Positions 1 through 6,465 of a stretch of 11,930 nt of DNA are shown piece after piece. This stretch comes from DAOVGZ01 sp964477815. Its GTDB lineage: Bacteria > Babelota > Babeliae > Babelales > Vermiphilaceae. Location of the stretch: NCBI GenBank assembly GCA_964477815.1, contig CAYZEO010000029.1, positions 1-11,930 of the forward strand. Reading direction: 5' to 3'. Under the pieces are notes generated by a model. That model made no database searches. It was not told where the DNA came from and worked only from the letters and a program-made list of their open reading frames with translations. The position numbers and the translations under genes are program-made. Position 1 is the stretch's first letter, and each line of letters begins with the position of its first letter.

Positions 1-2
1 CC

Positions 3-74
3 GATTTTGTTCTTTTTTGTTTGAAGGGAAAAGAACCTATCGTAGCCAAAAGATTTGGTTTGAGGGAAGTATAG
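3..74 (+). CDS. possible 3' end of an upstream gene, partial
   Basis: The third forward frame is open from the window edge to a TAG at 72-74 and reads as a balanced, partly basic protein tail containing LKGKEP and AKRFGLREV. That composition looks more like real coding sequence than the T-rich DNA after it. Only 23 residues are visible, so no family can be named. The second forward frame is also open, to a TAG at 89-91, with less protein-like content. The call rests on composition alone and could be wrong. Confidence 0.3.
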   Translation, partial: DFVLFCLKGKEPIVAKRFGLREV

Positions 75-78
75 AATA

Positions 79-402
79 TTGGTTTTTTTAGTTTCAATGC
101 AGTTGAAGAACATAAGGCTTTTGAGCAATATTGTAGTGTATTCTCGCATATTGGAAGATGGTTTTTTGGTTTTTACTGTGAAAAAGTCTTCGTCTATATC
201 ATATATAATTGAAAAAGTGTTTCTTCTTTGTTTAAACGAGGCAAGAAGAGAGTTGTCTTTTTTTTGGCAACGGACAGTCCAATTTGTCGGTTTTTTTTTC
301 AACATTGCTAAAGTTGCAGATCCATTTGTGATGAAAAGAAAGCAAAGTGGCAAAAGTATTCTGGTTTTCATTGTATATCCTTTTTTTATAATATCGTTGT
401 AA
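79..402 (+). CDS. doubtful small hypothetical protein (107 aa)
   Basis: An open frame begins at a TTG codon that has a Shine-Dalgarno-like GAGGGAAG (62-69) nine bases upstream, and runs to TAA. An internal ATG lies at 97 without a ribosome site. The product would be rich in Phe, Ile, Val and Lys, with a hydrophobic C-terminal stretch of about 14 residues (roughly 94-107), and no recognisable motif. Long T runs dominate the DNA, so a chance open frame is quite possible. If it is not real, 75-464 is a non-coding leader in which I see nothing else beyond a possible promoter element. Confidence 0.22.
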   Translation: MVFLVSMQLKNIRLLSNIVVYSRILEDGFLVFTVKKSSSISYIIEKVFLLCLNEARRELSFFWQRTVQFVGFFFNIAKVADPFVMKRKQSGKSILVFIVYPFFIISL

Positions 403-410
403 TCTTGAGG

Positions 411-416
411 TATGAT
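411..416 (+). promoter_or_regulatory. possible -10 element upstream of the YdjM-like gene
   Basis: TATGAT lies about 50 bases before the ATG at 465 and matches the sigma-70 -10 consensus at five of six positions. There is no good -35 hexamer at the usual 16-18 base distance; the sequence there is ATAATA-like. It is a weak call. Confidence 0.22.
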
Positions 417-464
417 ACTCGATGATTGGGTGACTGTCATAGTTTTTTTTTAGGGAGAGATTAT

Positions 465-926
465 ATGCCTGGTTATAAGGGGCATTTAGCGGGAGGTGTT
501 GTTGTTGCTGCCCCGATGCTTTATCTTTTACGTTCGTATTTGTCACCGGTTTTGGCCGCGCTTTGTTTTGGTTTTGCTTTAGCAGGTTCGTTGTTTCCGG
601 ATGTTGATACCAACAGTAAAGGGCAGAAATGGTTTTATCGTTTAACAATACCATTTCTTGTTTTTTTATTGATTATAAAAAGATTTTCCCTTTTTGTTTT
701 GTTTTCTTTTTTGGCCTTTGTGCCACTTGTTGTTAATCACCGCGGTGTCTTTCATCGATTGTGGTTTATCATGCTTCCGCCGTTTGGTATTGTTGCTGTT
801 TGTGCATGGTATTGGCCATCATGGTTTCATGATGTTTTTTTTACAGCGCTTTTTTTTGTTGTTGGAGCTGTTTCACACCTTATTCTCGATTTTGGAATCA
901 GGAGAACTTTTAAGTTTCGGTGGTAA
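465..926 (+). CDS. YdjM/DUF457-type membrane-bound putative metal-dependent hydrolase
   Basis: This 153-residue, strongly hydrophobic protein has the pattern of the YdjM (DUF457) family: an N-terminal GHL (H7), an FPDVD motif (D46, D48), NHRG..H (H92, H97) and a late SHLILDFG (H138, D142). In the family such His/Asp residues are taken as a metal site near the inner-membrane face; substrate and reaction are not established. Membrane segments fall at about 12-40, 60-90, 100-118 and 122-142. I chose the ATG at 465 because AGGGAGA (452-458) sits six bases upstream and the family's GHL motif follows directly; the frame stays open to a TTG at 426. E. coli YdjM is somewhat longer, as I recall. The last 54 bases overlap the 3' end of the convergent putP gene. 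Confidence 0.72.
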   Translation: MPGYKGHLAGGVVVAAPMLYLLRSYLSPVLAALCFGFALAGSLFPDVDTNSKGQKWFYRLTIPFLVFLLIIKRFSLFVLFSFLAFVPLVVNHRGVFHRLWFIMLPPFGIVAVCAWYWPSWFHDVFFTALFFVVGAVSHLILDFGIRRTFKFRW

Positions 927-2318
927 CGGTTGGGTAAAAAGTGAAATAATTACTAAAGCTGTAGAACTTGCGATAAATCCTGGAATCATTGGGAAAAGTT
1001 CAATTGAAAAGAATGGCCAAAGAGCGACGGTGGTTGCCCCTGTTACAACTGAGGCGAGTGCGCCATATCGAGTTGTTTTTTTCCAATAAAGTGATGCGAT
1101 GGTTAAAGGTGCAAAAGAGCTACCAATTCCGGACCAGGCATAAGCAACTAAATTATAGATAGAGTAATTATTTTTGAGTGCGATTACAGCTGCAATAAGC
1201 GCAACTACTCCAACCGCGCATCTGGATGCCCAGAACATTATTCGGGGTGTTCCATTTTTAATGAAAACTTTTCTGTACAAATCTTGCGCCAAAATTGAGC
1301 TTGAGGCCAATATTTGACTGTTGAGGGTTGTCAAGGTCGCTGCGAGTAATGCGCATAGCATAAATCCTGCAAAAAGGGGTGGAAACAGATCTGTGGTGAT
1401 AGAGATAAATATTGTTTCTGGATTTGTTATGCCGCCTGAAAAATAAGCAACGCCAACTATGCCAAGAAAGAAAGAAGATAAAAGTGCAAGAAGTTGCCAG
1501 GCTCCTCCCAAATATTTTGCGTACTTGATATTTTTCGGATCTTTAATTGCCATAAAAAAGTTAAACAGGTGAGGTTGGCCAAAATAACCGATTCCCCAGC
1601 CCACGGCAACAAGAAGTGCGTCGGCAAAATGTTTCAACGAGGGAAATGAAAAAAGAGAGAGACTTCGCAGGTTAGCGGCATGAGCTATGCTCTTACATCC
1701 TCCAACAATAAAATAAGCGTATGTTGGAATAAAGATCAGAACAAGAAGTAAGAACATTCCCTGAAAAAAGTTGCACCAAGCGACTGAGTGGTATCCGCCA
1801 ATAAGTACGTAAAGTATAGCTGCAATGACTCCGATGATAACTCCCGTATGGTATTGAAAGTTAAATGAAAATTCAAAAAGGTTGCCAGCAGCAACAAAGC
1901 CGGATGCGATGAAAAATGAAAAATAGGCGAGCGCAACGATAGCGCTTATAATTCGAAGTGCTCCTGATGAGTCGGAAAGCTGTTTTTCAAAAAAAGAAAA
2001 GAGTGTGACAACTTTATATTTTTCAGTACGTCGACGAAGACGAGGAGCAATGAAGTTCCAGTTGAGAAACATACAAAGTACAAGGACAAACGGAACAAAT
2101 ATTTCAATAATTCCTCGTGAAAATACCGCACCAGGAAAAGCTAAAAACAGCCAGTGACTTGTGTCGCTTGCCTGCAGTGCGATTGCAGAAACCCAATAGT
2201 TTGTTTCTCTTCCTCCTAGGGCGAAGTCAGAAGATTTGCTTTTTATTGAGGCAACAAATCCTATAATGACAAGGACAAGAAGATAAATAACGAAAGATGC
2301 GAAGATTTGAATGTACAC
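873..2318 (-). CDS. putP: sodium/proline symporter (SSS family)
   Basis: This inner-membrane carrier imports L-proline with sodium. The 481-residue product aligns by eye with E. coli PutP (about 500 aa) nearly end to end. Shared features are the LGGR motif after helix 1, ASDTSHW containing the Na-site Asp (D52), FPGAVF, the proline-site motif WGIGYFGQPH (W241, Y245, P249), and LTTLNSQ (T330-T331), where PutP has the Na-liganding Ser340-Thr341. E. coli has Gly where this protein has His in ASDTSHW. About 13 hydrophobic segments are present, and the C-terminus is short and charged. I prefer the GTG start at 2318: AAAGGAG (plus-strand 2324-2330) lies five bases before it, while the ATG at 2351 has no ribosome site and lies inside tatD. 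The tatD stop is 14 bases upstream, so the two are probably cotranscribed. Substrate could be another small solute, but similarity to PutP is strong. Confidence 0.88.
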   Translation of the reverse strand: MYIQIFASFVIYLLVLVIIGFVASIKSKSSDFALGGRETNYWVSAIALQASDTSHWLFLAFPGAVFSRGIIEIFVPFVLVLCMFLNWNFIAPRLRRRTEKYKVVTLFSFFEKQLSDSSGALRIISAIVALAYFSFFIASGFVAAGNLFEFSFNFQYHTGVIIGVIAAILYVLIGGYHSVAWCNFFQGMFLLLVLIFIPTYAYFIVGGCKSIAHAANLRSLSLFSFPSLKHFADALLVAVGWGIGYFGQPHLFNFFMAIKDPKNIKYAKYLGGAWQLLALLSSFFLGIVGVAYFSGGITNPETIFISITTDLFPPLFAGFMLCALLAATLTTLNSQILASSSILAQDLYRKVFIKNGTPRIMFWASRCAVGVVALIAAVIALKNNYSIYNLVAYAWSGIGSSFAPLTIASLYWKKTTRYGALASVVTGATTVALWPFFSIELFPMIPGFIASSTALVIISLFTQPLPPKLKSSPDSKIENKV

Positions 2319-2332
2319 ACAGGCTCCTTTTA

Positions 2333-3175
2333 TTATTGTGATGAGGGGCATGACGAAAATTTGGAAAGATCAAAAAGTTTAAAAGCGTTTTGTGTTGTTG
2401 TGTTTGCAACATGTGAAAAATCTTTTTGTAAAAGATCAGCGATATAGAGGGCAATTGTTTTGATTTGTTGAGGATGGTTTTTTTTGCCTCGAATGTTTTG
2501 TGGAGGTAAAAATGGAGCGTCTGTTTCTAGAAGAATATTATATAATCCATATTTTTTGACTATTGAGCGTAATGAGTTGTTTTTTGGATAAGTTATTATT
2601 CCGCCAATTCCAATAAAAAAACCTAGTTCATTAATGGCATAGTCTGCAAAAGAAAGGTCTTCAGAAAAACAGTGAAAAACGCCTCGAAGATGTTGTTCAT
2701 TTTTAAATTCATCTAAAACTTTCAATGTTTCTTGACTTGCTTGGCGTGTATGAATAACGAGTGGCAGATTTAATGTGAGAGCAAGATCAATCTGTGCTCT
2801 GAAGGCGTCTTTTTGTCGTTGTTTATTATAGTCCTTGTAATGATAATCAAGTCCACATTCTCCTATGCCGACAATTTTGTTGGTTGCGTTTTTTTCCGCG
2901 TATTGTGCAATTTTTTTCAAATCATTTTGCCAGTTGTTGGTACAATCGTTTGGATGTAATCCCACAACCGCATAATTGTTTTTGTATTCCTGTGCAATTT
3001 TTATGCAGTTGCTGCTTTCAATAACACTTGTTCCGACGTTAATAATATGTACAACTCCAGCGTCATGTGCTTCTTGTATAATTTTTTTTGCTAAGTTGAT
3101 TTGAAACTGTTCCAAATCAACATCAAATTGCTGTTTGATTAGAATATTTATGTGACAATGTGTATCTATAAGCAC
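2333..3175 (-). CDS. tatD: TatD-family metal-dependent deoxyribonuclease
   Basis: The 280-residue protein is a TatD-type TIM-barrel hydrolase; family members are divalent-metal 3'-5' DNases in the cytoplasm. The metal ligands are visible in order: THCH (H6, H8), GLHP (H74), GIGECGLDY (E106), VIHTR (H142), GVFHCF (H168) and LLETDAP (D219). The C-terminal PPQNIRGKKNHP matches the usual substrate-loop region. I place the start at the GTG at 3175, which has CAGGAG (plus-strand 3182-3187) six bases upstream and puts LIDTHCH at the terminus, as in E. coli TatD and YcfH. The ATG at 3229 would add 18 residues unlike the family. It is the first gene of a minus-strand pair with putP, divergent from hup. 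TatD and its paralogues YcfH and YjjV cannot be told apart here. The C-terminal tail after NAFKLF is slightly long. Confidence 0.9.
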   Translation of the reverse strand: MLIDTHCHINILIKQQFDVDLEQFQINLAKKIIQEAHDAGVVHIINVGTSVIESSNCIKIAQEYKNNYAVVGLHPNDCTNNWQNDLKKIAQYAEKNATNKIVGIGECGLDYHYKDYNKQRQKDAFRAQIDLALTLNLPLVIHTRQASQETLKVLDEFKNEQHLRGVFHCFSEDLSFADYAINELGFFIGIGGIITYPKNNSLRSIVKKYGLYNILLETDAPFLPPQNIRGKKNHPQQIKTIALYIADLLQKDFSHVANTTTQNAFKLFDLSKFSSCPSSQ

Positions 3176-3222
3176 TGCAAACTCCTGTAAGGCTACTTGA
3201 TTAGAAATGATTTTACTGGTAT

Positions 3223-3254
3223 TTGACAAAACTATAAATAAAATTACTATAAAT
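3223..3254 (+). promoter_or_regulatory. promoter of the HU gene
   Basis: A perfect -35 hexamer TTGACA (3223-3228) is followed by TACTAT (3245-3250, spacer 16) and by TATAAA (3248-3253, spacer 19), either of which may be the -10. The start would leave a leader of about 80 bases before the ATG at 3339. The spacer contains a 9-base direct repeat (see the separate repeat entry). It is in the divergent region between tatD and hup; no equally good promoter was seen facing tatD. Confidence 0.5.
3231..3254. repeat. 9-bp direct repeat ACTATAAAT in the hup promoter
   Basis: ACTATAAAT occurs at 3231-3239 and again at 3246-3254, offset by 15 bases and separated by AAAATT. The copies flank and overlap the proposed -10 region. 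This may be an operator, a pair of alternative -10 boxes, or chance in AT-rich DNA. Confidence 0.45.
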
Positions 3255-3338
3255 CATTGATGCATGGAAGAATAAGCGAGAGTACTTGATGAAGTGGCAG
3301 TGTTTAACCATTACTAATCTTTCCGCAAGGAGTTTCAC

Positions 3339-3626
3339 ATGAACAAAAGTGAATTGATCAATTCACTAAGCGAAGAGACAACATTTAGTAAAAAGGATGT
3401 TTCTCGTGTGCTTGAATCTTTCACTCGCATTGTTGAGCGTACACTAAAATCTGGTGGCAAAGTTGCTATTACCGGTTTCGGTAGTTTCGTAGTTTCTCGC
3501 CGCCCTGCACGCAAGGGAATAAATCCTGCAACAAAAGAAAGAATTGATTTGCCAGAAATTCATGTTCCACGTTTTAAGCCAGGTAAAAACCTGCGGGAAT
3601 TGGTGAAGTCGATTAAAGCGAGTTAA
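3339..3626 (+). CDS. hup: HU-family nucleoid DNA-binding protein
   Basis: The 95-residue protein has the complete HU/IHF fold signature: an N-terminal MNKSELINSL helix, a central GFGSF (residues 47-51), the DNA-binding arm with RRPARKG.NPATKE (about 54-68) carrying the minor-groove proline, and a C-terminal PRFKPGK.LRE helix. It works as a dimer that bends and compacts DNA. AAGGAG (3327-3332), six bases before the ATG, fixes the start. The gene is a single transcription unit, with its own TTGACA promoter and a strong terminator right after the stop. The arm with GINPATKE is typical of HU, although one of the IHF subunits cannot be fully excluded by eye. Confidence 0.95.
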   Translation: MNKSELINSLSEETTFSKKDVSRVLESFTRIVERTLKSGGKVAITGFGSFVVSRRPARKGINPATKERIDLPEIHVPRFKPGKNLRELVKSIKAS

Positions 3627-3661
3627 CCGGAAAACTTAACCCAGAATAGACTTTGCTCGTG

Positions 3662-3692
3662 AAGGGCCGCTTACAGGCGGTCCTTTTCTTTT
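3662..3692 (+). terminator. rho-independent terminator of hup
   Basis: AAGGGCCGC (3662-3670) pairs with GCGGTCCTT (3677-3685) over nine base pairs, with one G-U pair and a TTACAG loop. The T-rich run TTCTTTT follows. It begins about 36 bases after the hup stop and precedes the serS promoter, so it separates the two units. Confidence 0.85.
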
Positions 3693-3717
3693 CAATGATA
3701 CCTTTTTGTCGTATACT
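3689..3717 (+). promoter_or_regulatory. promoter of the serS operon
   Basis: TATACT (3712-3717) is a good -10, and TTTTCA (3689-3694) lies exactly 17 bases upstream as a moderate -35. The -35 overlaps the T tail of the hup terminator. The predicted leader to the ATG at 3781 is about 55 bases, too short to hold a T-box, and none was seen. Confidence 0.45.
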
Positions 3718-3780
3718 TATTCTTAACTTTTTTGGCTGGAAAAAATCTATTTTCATTTTTTCGTGTGTAAGGGTTTGTCC

Positions 3781-5025
3781 ATGATAGATTTGGTTTTGTT
3801 GCGGGATCATCCAGAAATTACAGTGGCATCACTTAAGAGAAAAGATCCCTCATTTGATACGGACAGGCTTTTGAGTTTAGATTCCCAGGTTAGGGCTTTG
3901 CGTCTTGATGTTGAAAATCTTCGTCGAGAAAAAAACGAACTTGCAGGTCAGGGACAGTCGGGGGTAACGCCGGAATTGCGTGAGCGTTCAAAAAAAGTTG
4001 GTGCAGATATAAAAGAAAAGACTAAGAAGCTACAAGAGCTTGAAAAGGATTTTAAAGATTTATATTTACGTTGCCCCAACATTATAAATGATGAGGTTCC
4101 TGACGGTGACAAAGATAGTAATGTTGTTGCCAAAGAAGTTGGAGAAAAGCCATCTTTTTCTTTTTCTGTGAAAAATCATCTTGAGTTAGGGGAGCGGCTT
4201 GGGTGGCTTGATTTTGAGGCCGCAGCGCTTTCTACTGGTACGGGATTTGCAATGTATCGAGGTGATGCGGTACGTCTCATTTATTCATTGACAATGCTCA
4301 TGTTGAAAAACAATGTTGAACACGGTTTTGAGCCTGTTTTGCCACCGTACCTTGTGAATGAAAAATCGCTTGAGGTTGCAAGCAATTTTCCAAAGTTTAA
4401 AGATCAGGTGTATGAAGTTCCTGAGGATAATCTTTTTTTAACGCCTACCGCAGAAGTTAATTTGAGCAATGTGTATCGTAACAGGATTTTATTAGCAGAT
4501 CAGCTTCCTATTCGCATGACAGCGTGGACGAGTTGTTTTAGGCGTGAGGCTGGCGGCTATGGTGCTCACGAGAGGGGGCTGATTAGAATTCATCAATTTG
4601 AAAAGGTTGAGCTTTATACATTATGTGAGCCTCAATATTCATACGATGAGCTAGATAGAATGATCGCTTGCGCAGAATCAATTTTACAAAAACTTGGCTT
4701 GCATTATCGAGTTAGTTTGCTGGCAGCACAAGATTGTTCGTTCCCGTCGGCAAAAACATATGATATAGAAGTTTGGATGCCAGGGCAAAAAGCTTATTAT
4801 GAAGTTTCCTCTTGCAGTAATTGTACGGATTTTCAAGCGCGTCGTGGTTCTATTCGTTATAAACAGAGGCCAGAAGATAAGGCTAAACTTGTTCACACAC
4901 TCAACGGTTCCTCTTTGGCTCTTCCCCGATTAATTGTTGCTTTAATGGAAACATATCAGCAAGAAGATGGCTCAATAGCGTTTCCTGAAGAGCTGAAAAA
5001 GGGGGCATGCTTTAGTTTGTTTTAG
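3781..5025 (+). CDS. serS: serine--tRNA ligase
   Basis: This class II synthetase charges tRNA-Ser with serine in the cytoplasm. The 414-residue product has a helical, charged N-terminal arm (about 28-98) that grips the tRNA long variable arm, ending in the conserved CPNI. The catalytic core then shows TPTAEV (T223, E225), motif 2 with CFRREAG..GAHERGLIRIHQF (R254, E256, R265, Q272), the VSSCSNC.DFQARR block (342-355) and motif 3 NGSSLALPR (N375, R383), followed by YQQEDGS. The usual NGSG is NGSS here, a mild variation. I chose the ATG at 3781 because MIDLVLLRDHPE matches the family's N-terminus and AAGGG (3769-3773) lies seven bases upstream; an in-frame GTG at 3763 would add six atypical residues. 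It is first in a tight operon, with the DUF58 gene 13 bases downstream. Confidence 0.97.
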   Translation: MIDLVLLRDHPEITVASLKRKDPSFDTDRLLSLDSQVRALRLDVENLRREKNELAGQGQSGVTPELRERSKKVGADIKEKTKKLQELEKDFKDLYLRCPNIINDEVPDGDKDSNVVAKEVGEKPSFSFSVKNHLELGERLGWLDFEAAALSTGTGFAMYRGDAVRLIYSLTMLMLKNNVEHGFEPVLPPYLVNEKSLEVASNFPKFKDQVYEVPEDNLFLTPTAEVNLSNVYRNRILLADQLPIRMTAWTSCFRREAGGYGAHERGLIRIHQFEKVELYTLCEPQYSYDELDRMIACAESILQKLGLHYRVSLLAAQDCSFPSAKTYDIEVWMPGQKAYYEVSSCSNCTDFQARRGSIRYKQRPEDKAKLVHTLNGSSLALPRLIVALMETYQQEDGSIAFPEELKKGACFSLF

Positions 5026-5038
5026 GTAGGGAGTCATT

Positions 5039-5908
5039 ATGTTGTCGCCAGAAATAATAAAAAAAATGCGGCAGATTGAGATACACACAAAGCGTCTGTT
5101 GAGTGGGCTGCTTGTTGGTGATTACAGTTCTGCTCGTAAAGGTTCGGGATTTGAGTTTGATCAAATTCGTGAATATCAAATGGGAGATGATGTTCGTTTT
5201 ATCGATTGGAATAGCACTGCCAAGGTAAATAAACTACTAGTCAAACAATATATTGAGGAAAGAAATCGTACAGTTATTATTGTGGTAGATGTTTCTTCTT
5301 CTAGTGGCTTTTCTTCAGTGGAATCGGTCAAGTGTGATGTTATGGCACAGGTTGCGGCAGTGTTAGCATTAGTTGCTGATTATGGTAAGGATCATGCCGC
5401 TCTTATTTTGTTTTCCGATGAAGTTGAGTTGGTTATTCCTCCAAGCTCTGGTCGTAAACATATTAATTGCATCATGAGCCGACTTTTTCAGCACAAATCA
5501 AAAAAGAAGAAAACAGATCTTTGTTCAGTTTTAAAAACGCTTGCAGCTATGCGATCCAAGGATTCTATTGTTTTTTTAATTTCTGATTTTATAGATCGTG
5601 ATTTTGAAAGATCGCTGCAGGTTGTTGCAAAAAAATTTGATCTTATTGCTATAAGATGTTTGGACCAAAATGAGCGACAGTTCCCCAATGTTGGATTTTT
5701 AGAGGTCAACGATATGGAAACTGGGCAACGGTTTATTGTAGACACGAGGGATCGTAAAAGTTTGTCTGTTTCATCTTTTCTTAGGCAGCGTTTTTTGGAT
5801 CAGTCCACGTTATTTAAAAAGTGTGGTATCGATTATATTGAAATTTATCTGGGACAGCCCTTTATAGGTGACATTGTTCGTTTTTTTCGACGACGAATGA
5901 TGTATTGA
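5039..5908 (+). CDS. DUF58 family protein with a vWA-like fold
   Basis: The 289-residue protein carries the DUF58 core: GSGFEFDQIREY (36-46), MGDDVRFIDWN (48-58), then VDVSSSS with a MIDAS-like DxSxS (D84, S86, S88), and a later FLISDF (D183). DUF58 proteins usually sit beside a MoxR AAA ATPase and BatA/BatB vWA proteins; these modules are linked to envelope stress or maturation of metal-dependent complexes, but biochemical function is poorly known. No transmembrane segment is evident. AGGGAG (5028-5033), five bases before the ATG and 13 bases after serS, supports the start and cotranscription. The next gene, a DUF4381/Bat-like membrane protein, fits the module. No MoxR gene lies upstream in this window, where serS takes that place. 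Confidence 0.88.
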   Translation: MLSPEIIKKMRQIEIHTKRLLSGLLVGDYSSARKGSGFEFDQIREYQMGDDVRFIDWNSTAKVNKLLVKQYIEERNRTVIIVVDVSSSSGFSSVESVKCDVMAQVAAVLALVADYGKDHAALILFSDEVELVIPPSSGRKHINCIMSRLFQHKSKKKKTDLCSVLKTLAAMRSKDSIVFLISDFIDRDFERSLQVVAKKFDLIAIRCLDQNERQFPNVGFLEVNDMETGQRFIVDTRDRKSLSVSSFLRQRFLDQSTLFKKCGIDYIEIYLGQPFIGDIVRFFRRRMMY

Positions 5909-5918
5909 GTAGTTAATT

Positions 5919-6440
5919 ATGAGGTGGTTTGTGAGCAAAAGTGGTCTATATCCAATTTACGGGACATGCCATGTTCCTTTTTGGCAGACAACAGAATTTT
6001 ATGTTGTTGTGCTGGGGCTATGTGTTGTGCTTTTTTCAGTGTTGTTGTGGTATGGCGCCAAGAAATATAGACTTTCTAAAAAAGGGTGTAAAGAACCGTG
6101 GAAAACTGCTTTAAACGAGCTTGAAAAAATAGAGAAAGAGCGGGTTGCTGGCTCAGTGTTGGGGGGAACGTTTTACTTTAAGTTAACATGGGTTTTCAAG
6201 CGGTATTTAAGTGAGCGTTATGGTTTCGATGTTTATGGTAAAACGGATGAAGAGTTGTTGCTTTATTTAGAAGGTGCTGGTTTAGCTTCAAAGTTTGTAC
6301 AAGATTTAAGTGTTATTTTCGAGGGGAGTGAGGTTATCAAGTTTGCGAAAGAAGCAGTAGCTCAGGATCGTATGGAACGTGATTTGCAAGCAAGTATAGA
6401 GTTTATAAAGAATACAACTCCATCAACGAAAAAAAATTGA
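5919..6440 (+). CDS. membrane-anchored DUF4381/Bat-type accessory protein
   Basis: The 173-residue product has one clear membrane helix (about 26-45), then a basic, helical cytoplasmic region. Its features resemble the small protein that follows DUF58 genes in MoxR/Bat operons: PWKTAL..LE after the helix, an LxxxFKRYLSERYGFDVYGKTDEELL stretch at about 89-113, and SEVIKFAKE...D..ME.DLQ..IEFI near the end (137-163). The role is unknown; it may tether or partner the DUF58 protein at the inner membrane. The start is uncertain. The ATG at 5919 has little ribosome site, whereas a GTG at 5931 has GAGGTG (5921-5926) just upstream and would give 169 residues. The gene follows the DUF58 stop by 10 bases, so coupling is likely. 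The family call is by pattern only. Confidence 0.65.
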   Translation: MRWFVSKSGLYPIYGTCHVPFWQTTEFYVVVLGLCVVLFSVLLWYGAKKYRLSKKGCKEPWKTALNELEKIEKERVAGSVLGGTFYFKLTWVFKRYLSERYGFDVYGKTDEELLLYLEGAGLASKFVQDLSVIFEGSEVIKFAKEAVAQDRMERDLQASIEFIKNTTPSTKKN

Positions 6441-6465
6441 TTAATCGCCTCGGGGGAGGGGCACT

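Noticed and set aside
232..654. A 140-codon open frame on the minus strand
   Set aside because: It overlaps the well-supported YdjM-like gene on the other strand, has no clear ribosome site, and its Lys/Asn/Gln-rich product reflects T-rich plus-strand DNA.
694..1089. A 131-codon plus-strand frame overlapping the YdjM-like gene and putP
   Set aside because: It is out of frame with the YdjM-like gene and antisense to putP; the product has no motif.
3718..3780. Possible T-box or attenuator before serS
   Set aside because: The leader after the promoter is only about 55 bases, with no specifier stem or T-box sequence.
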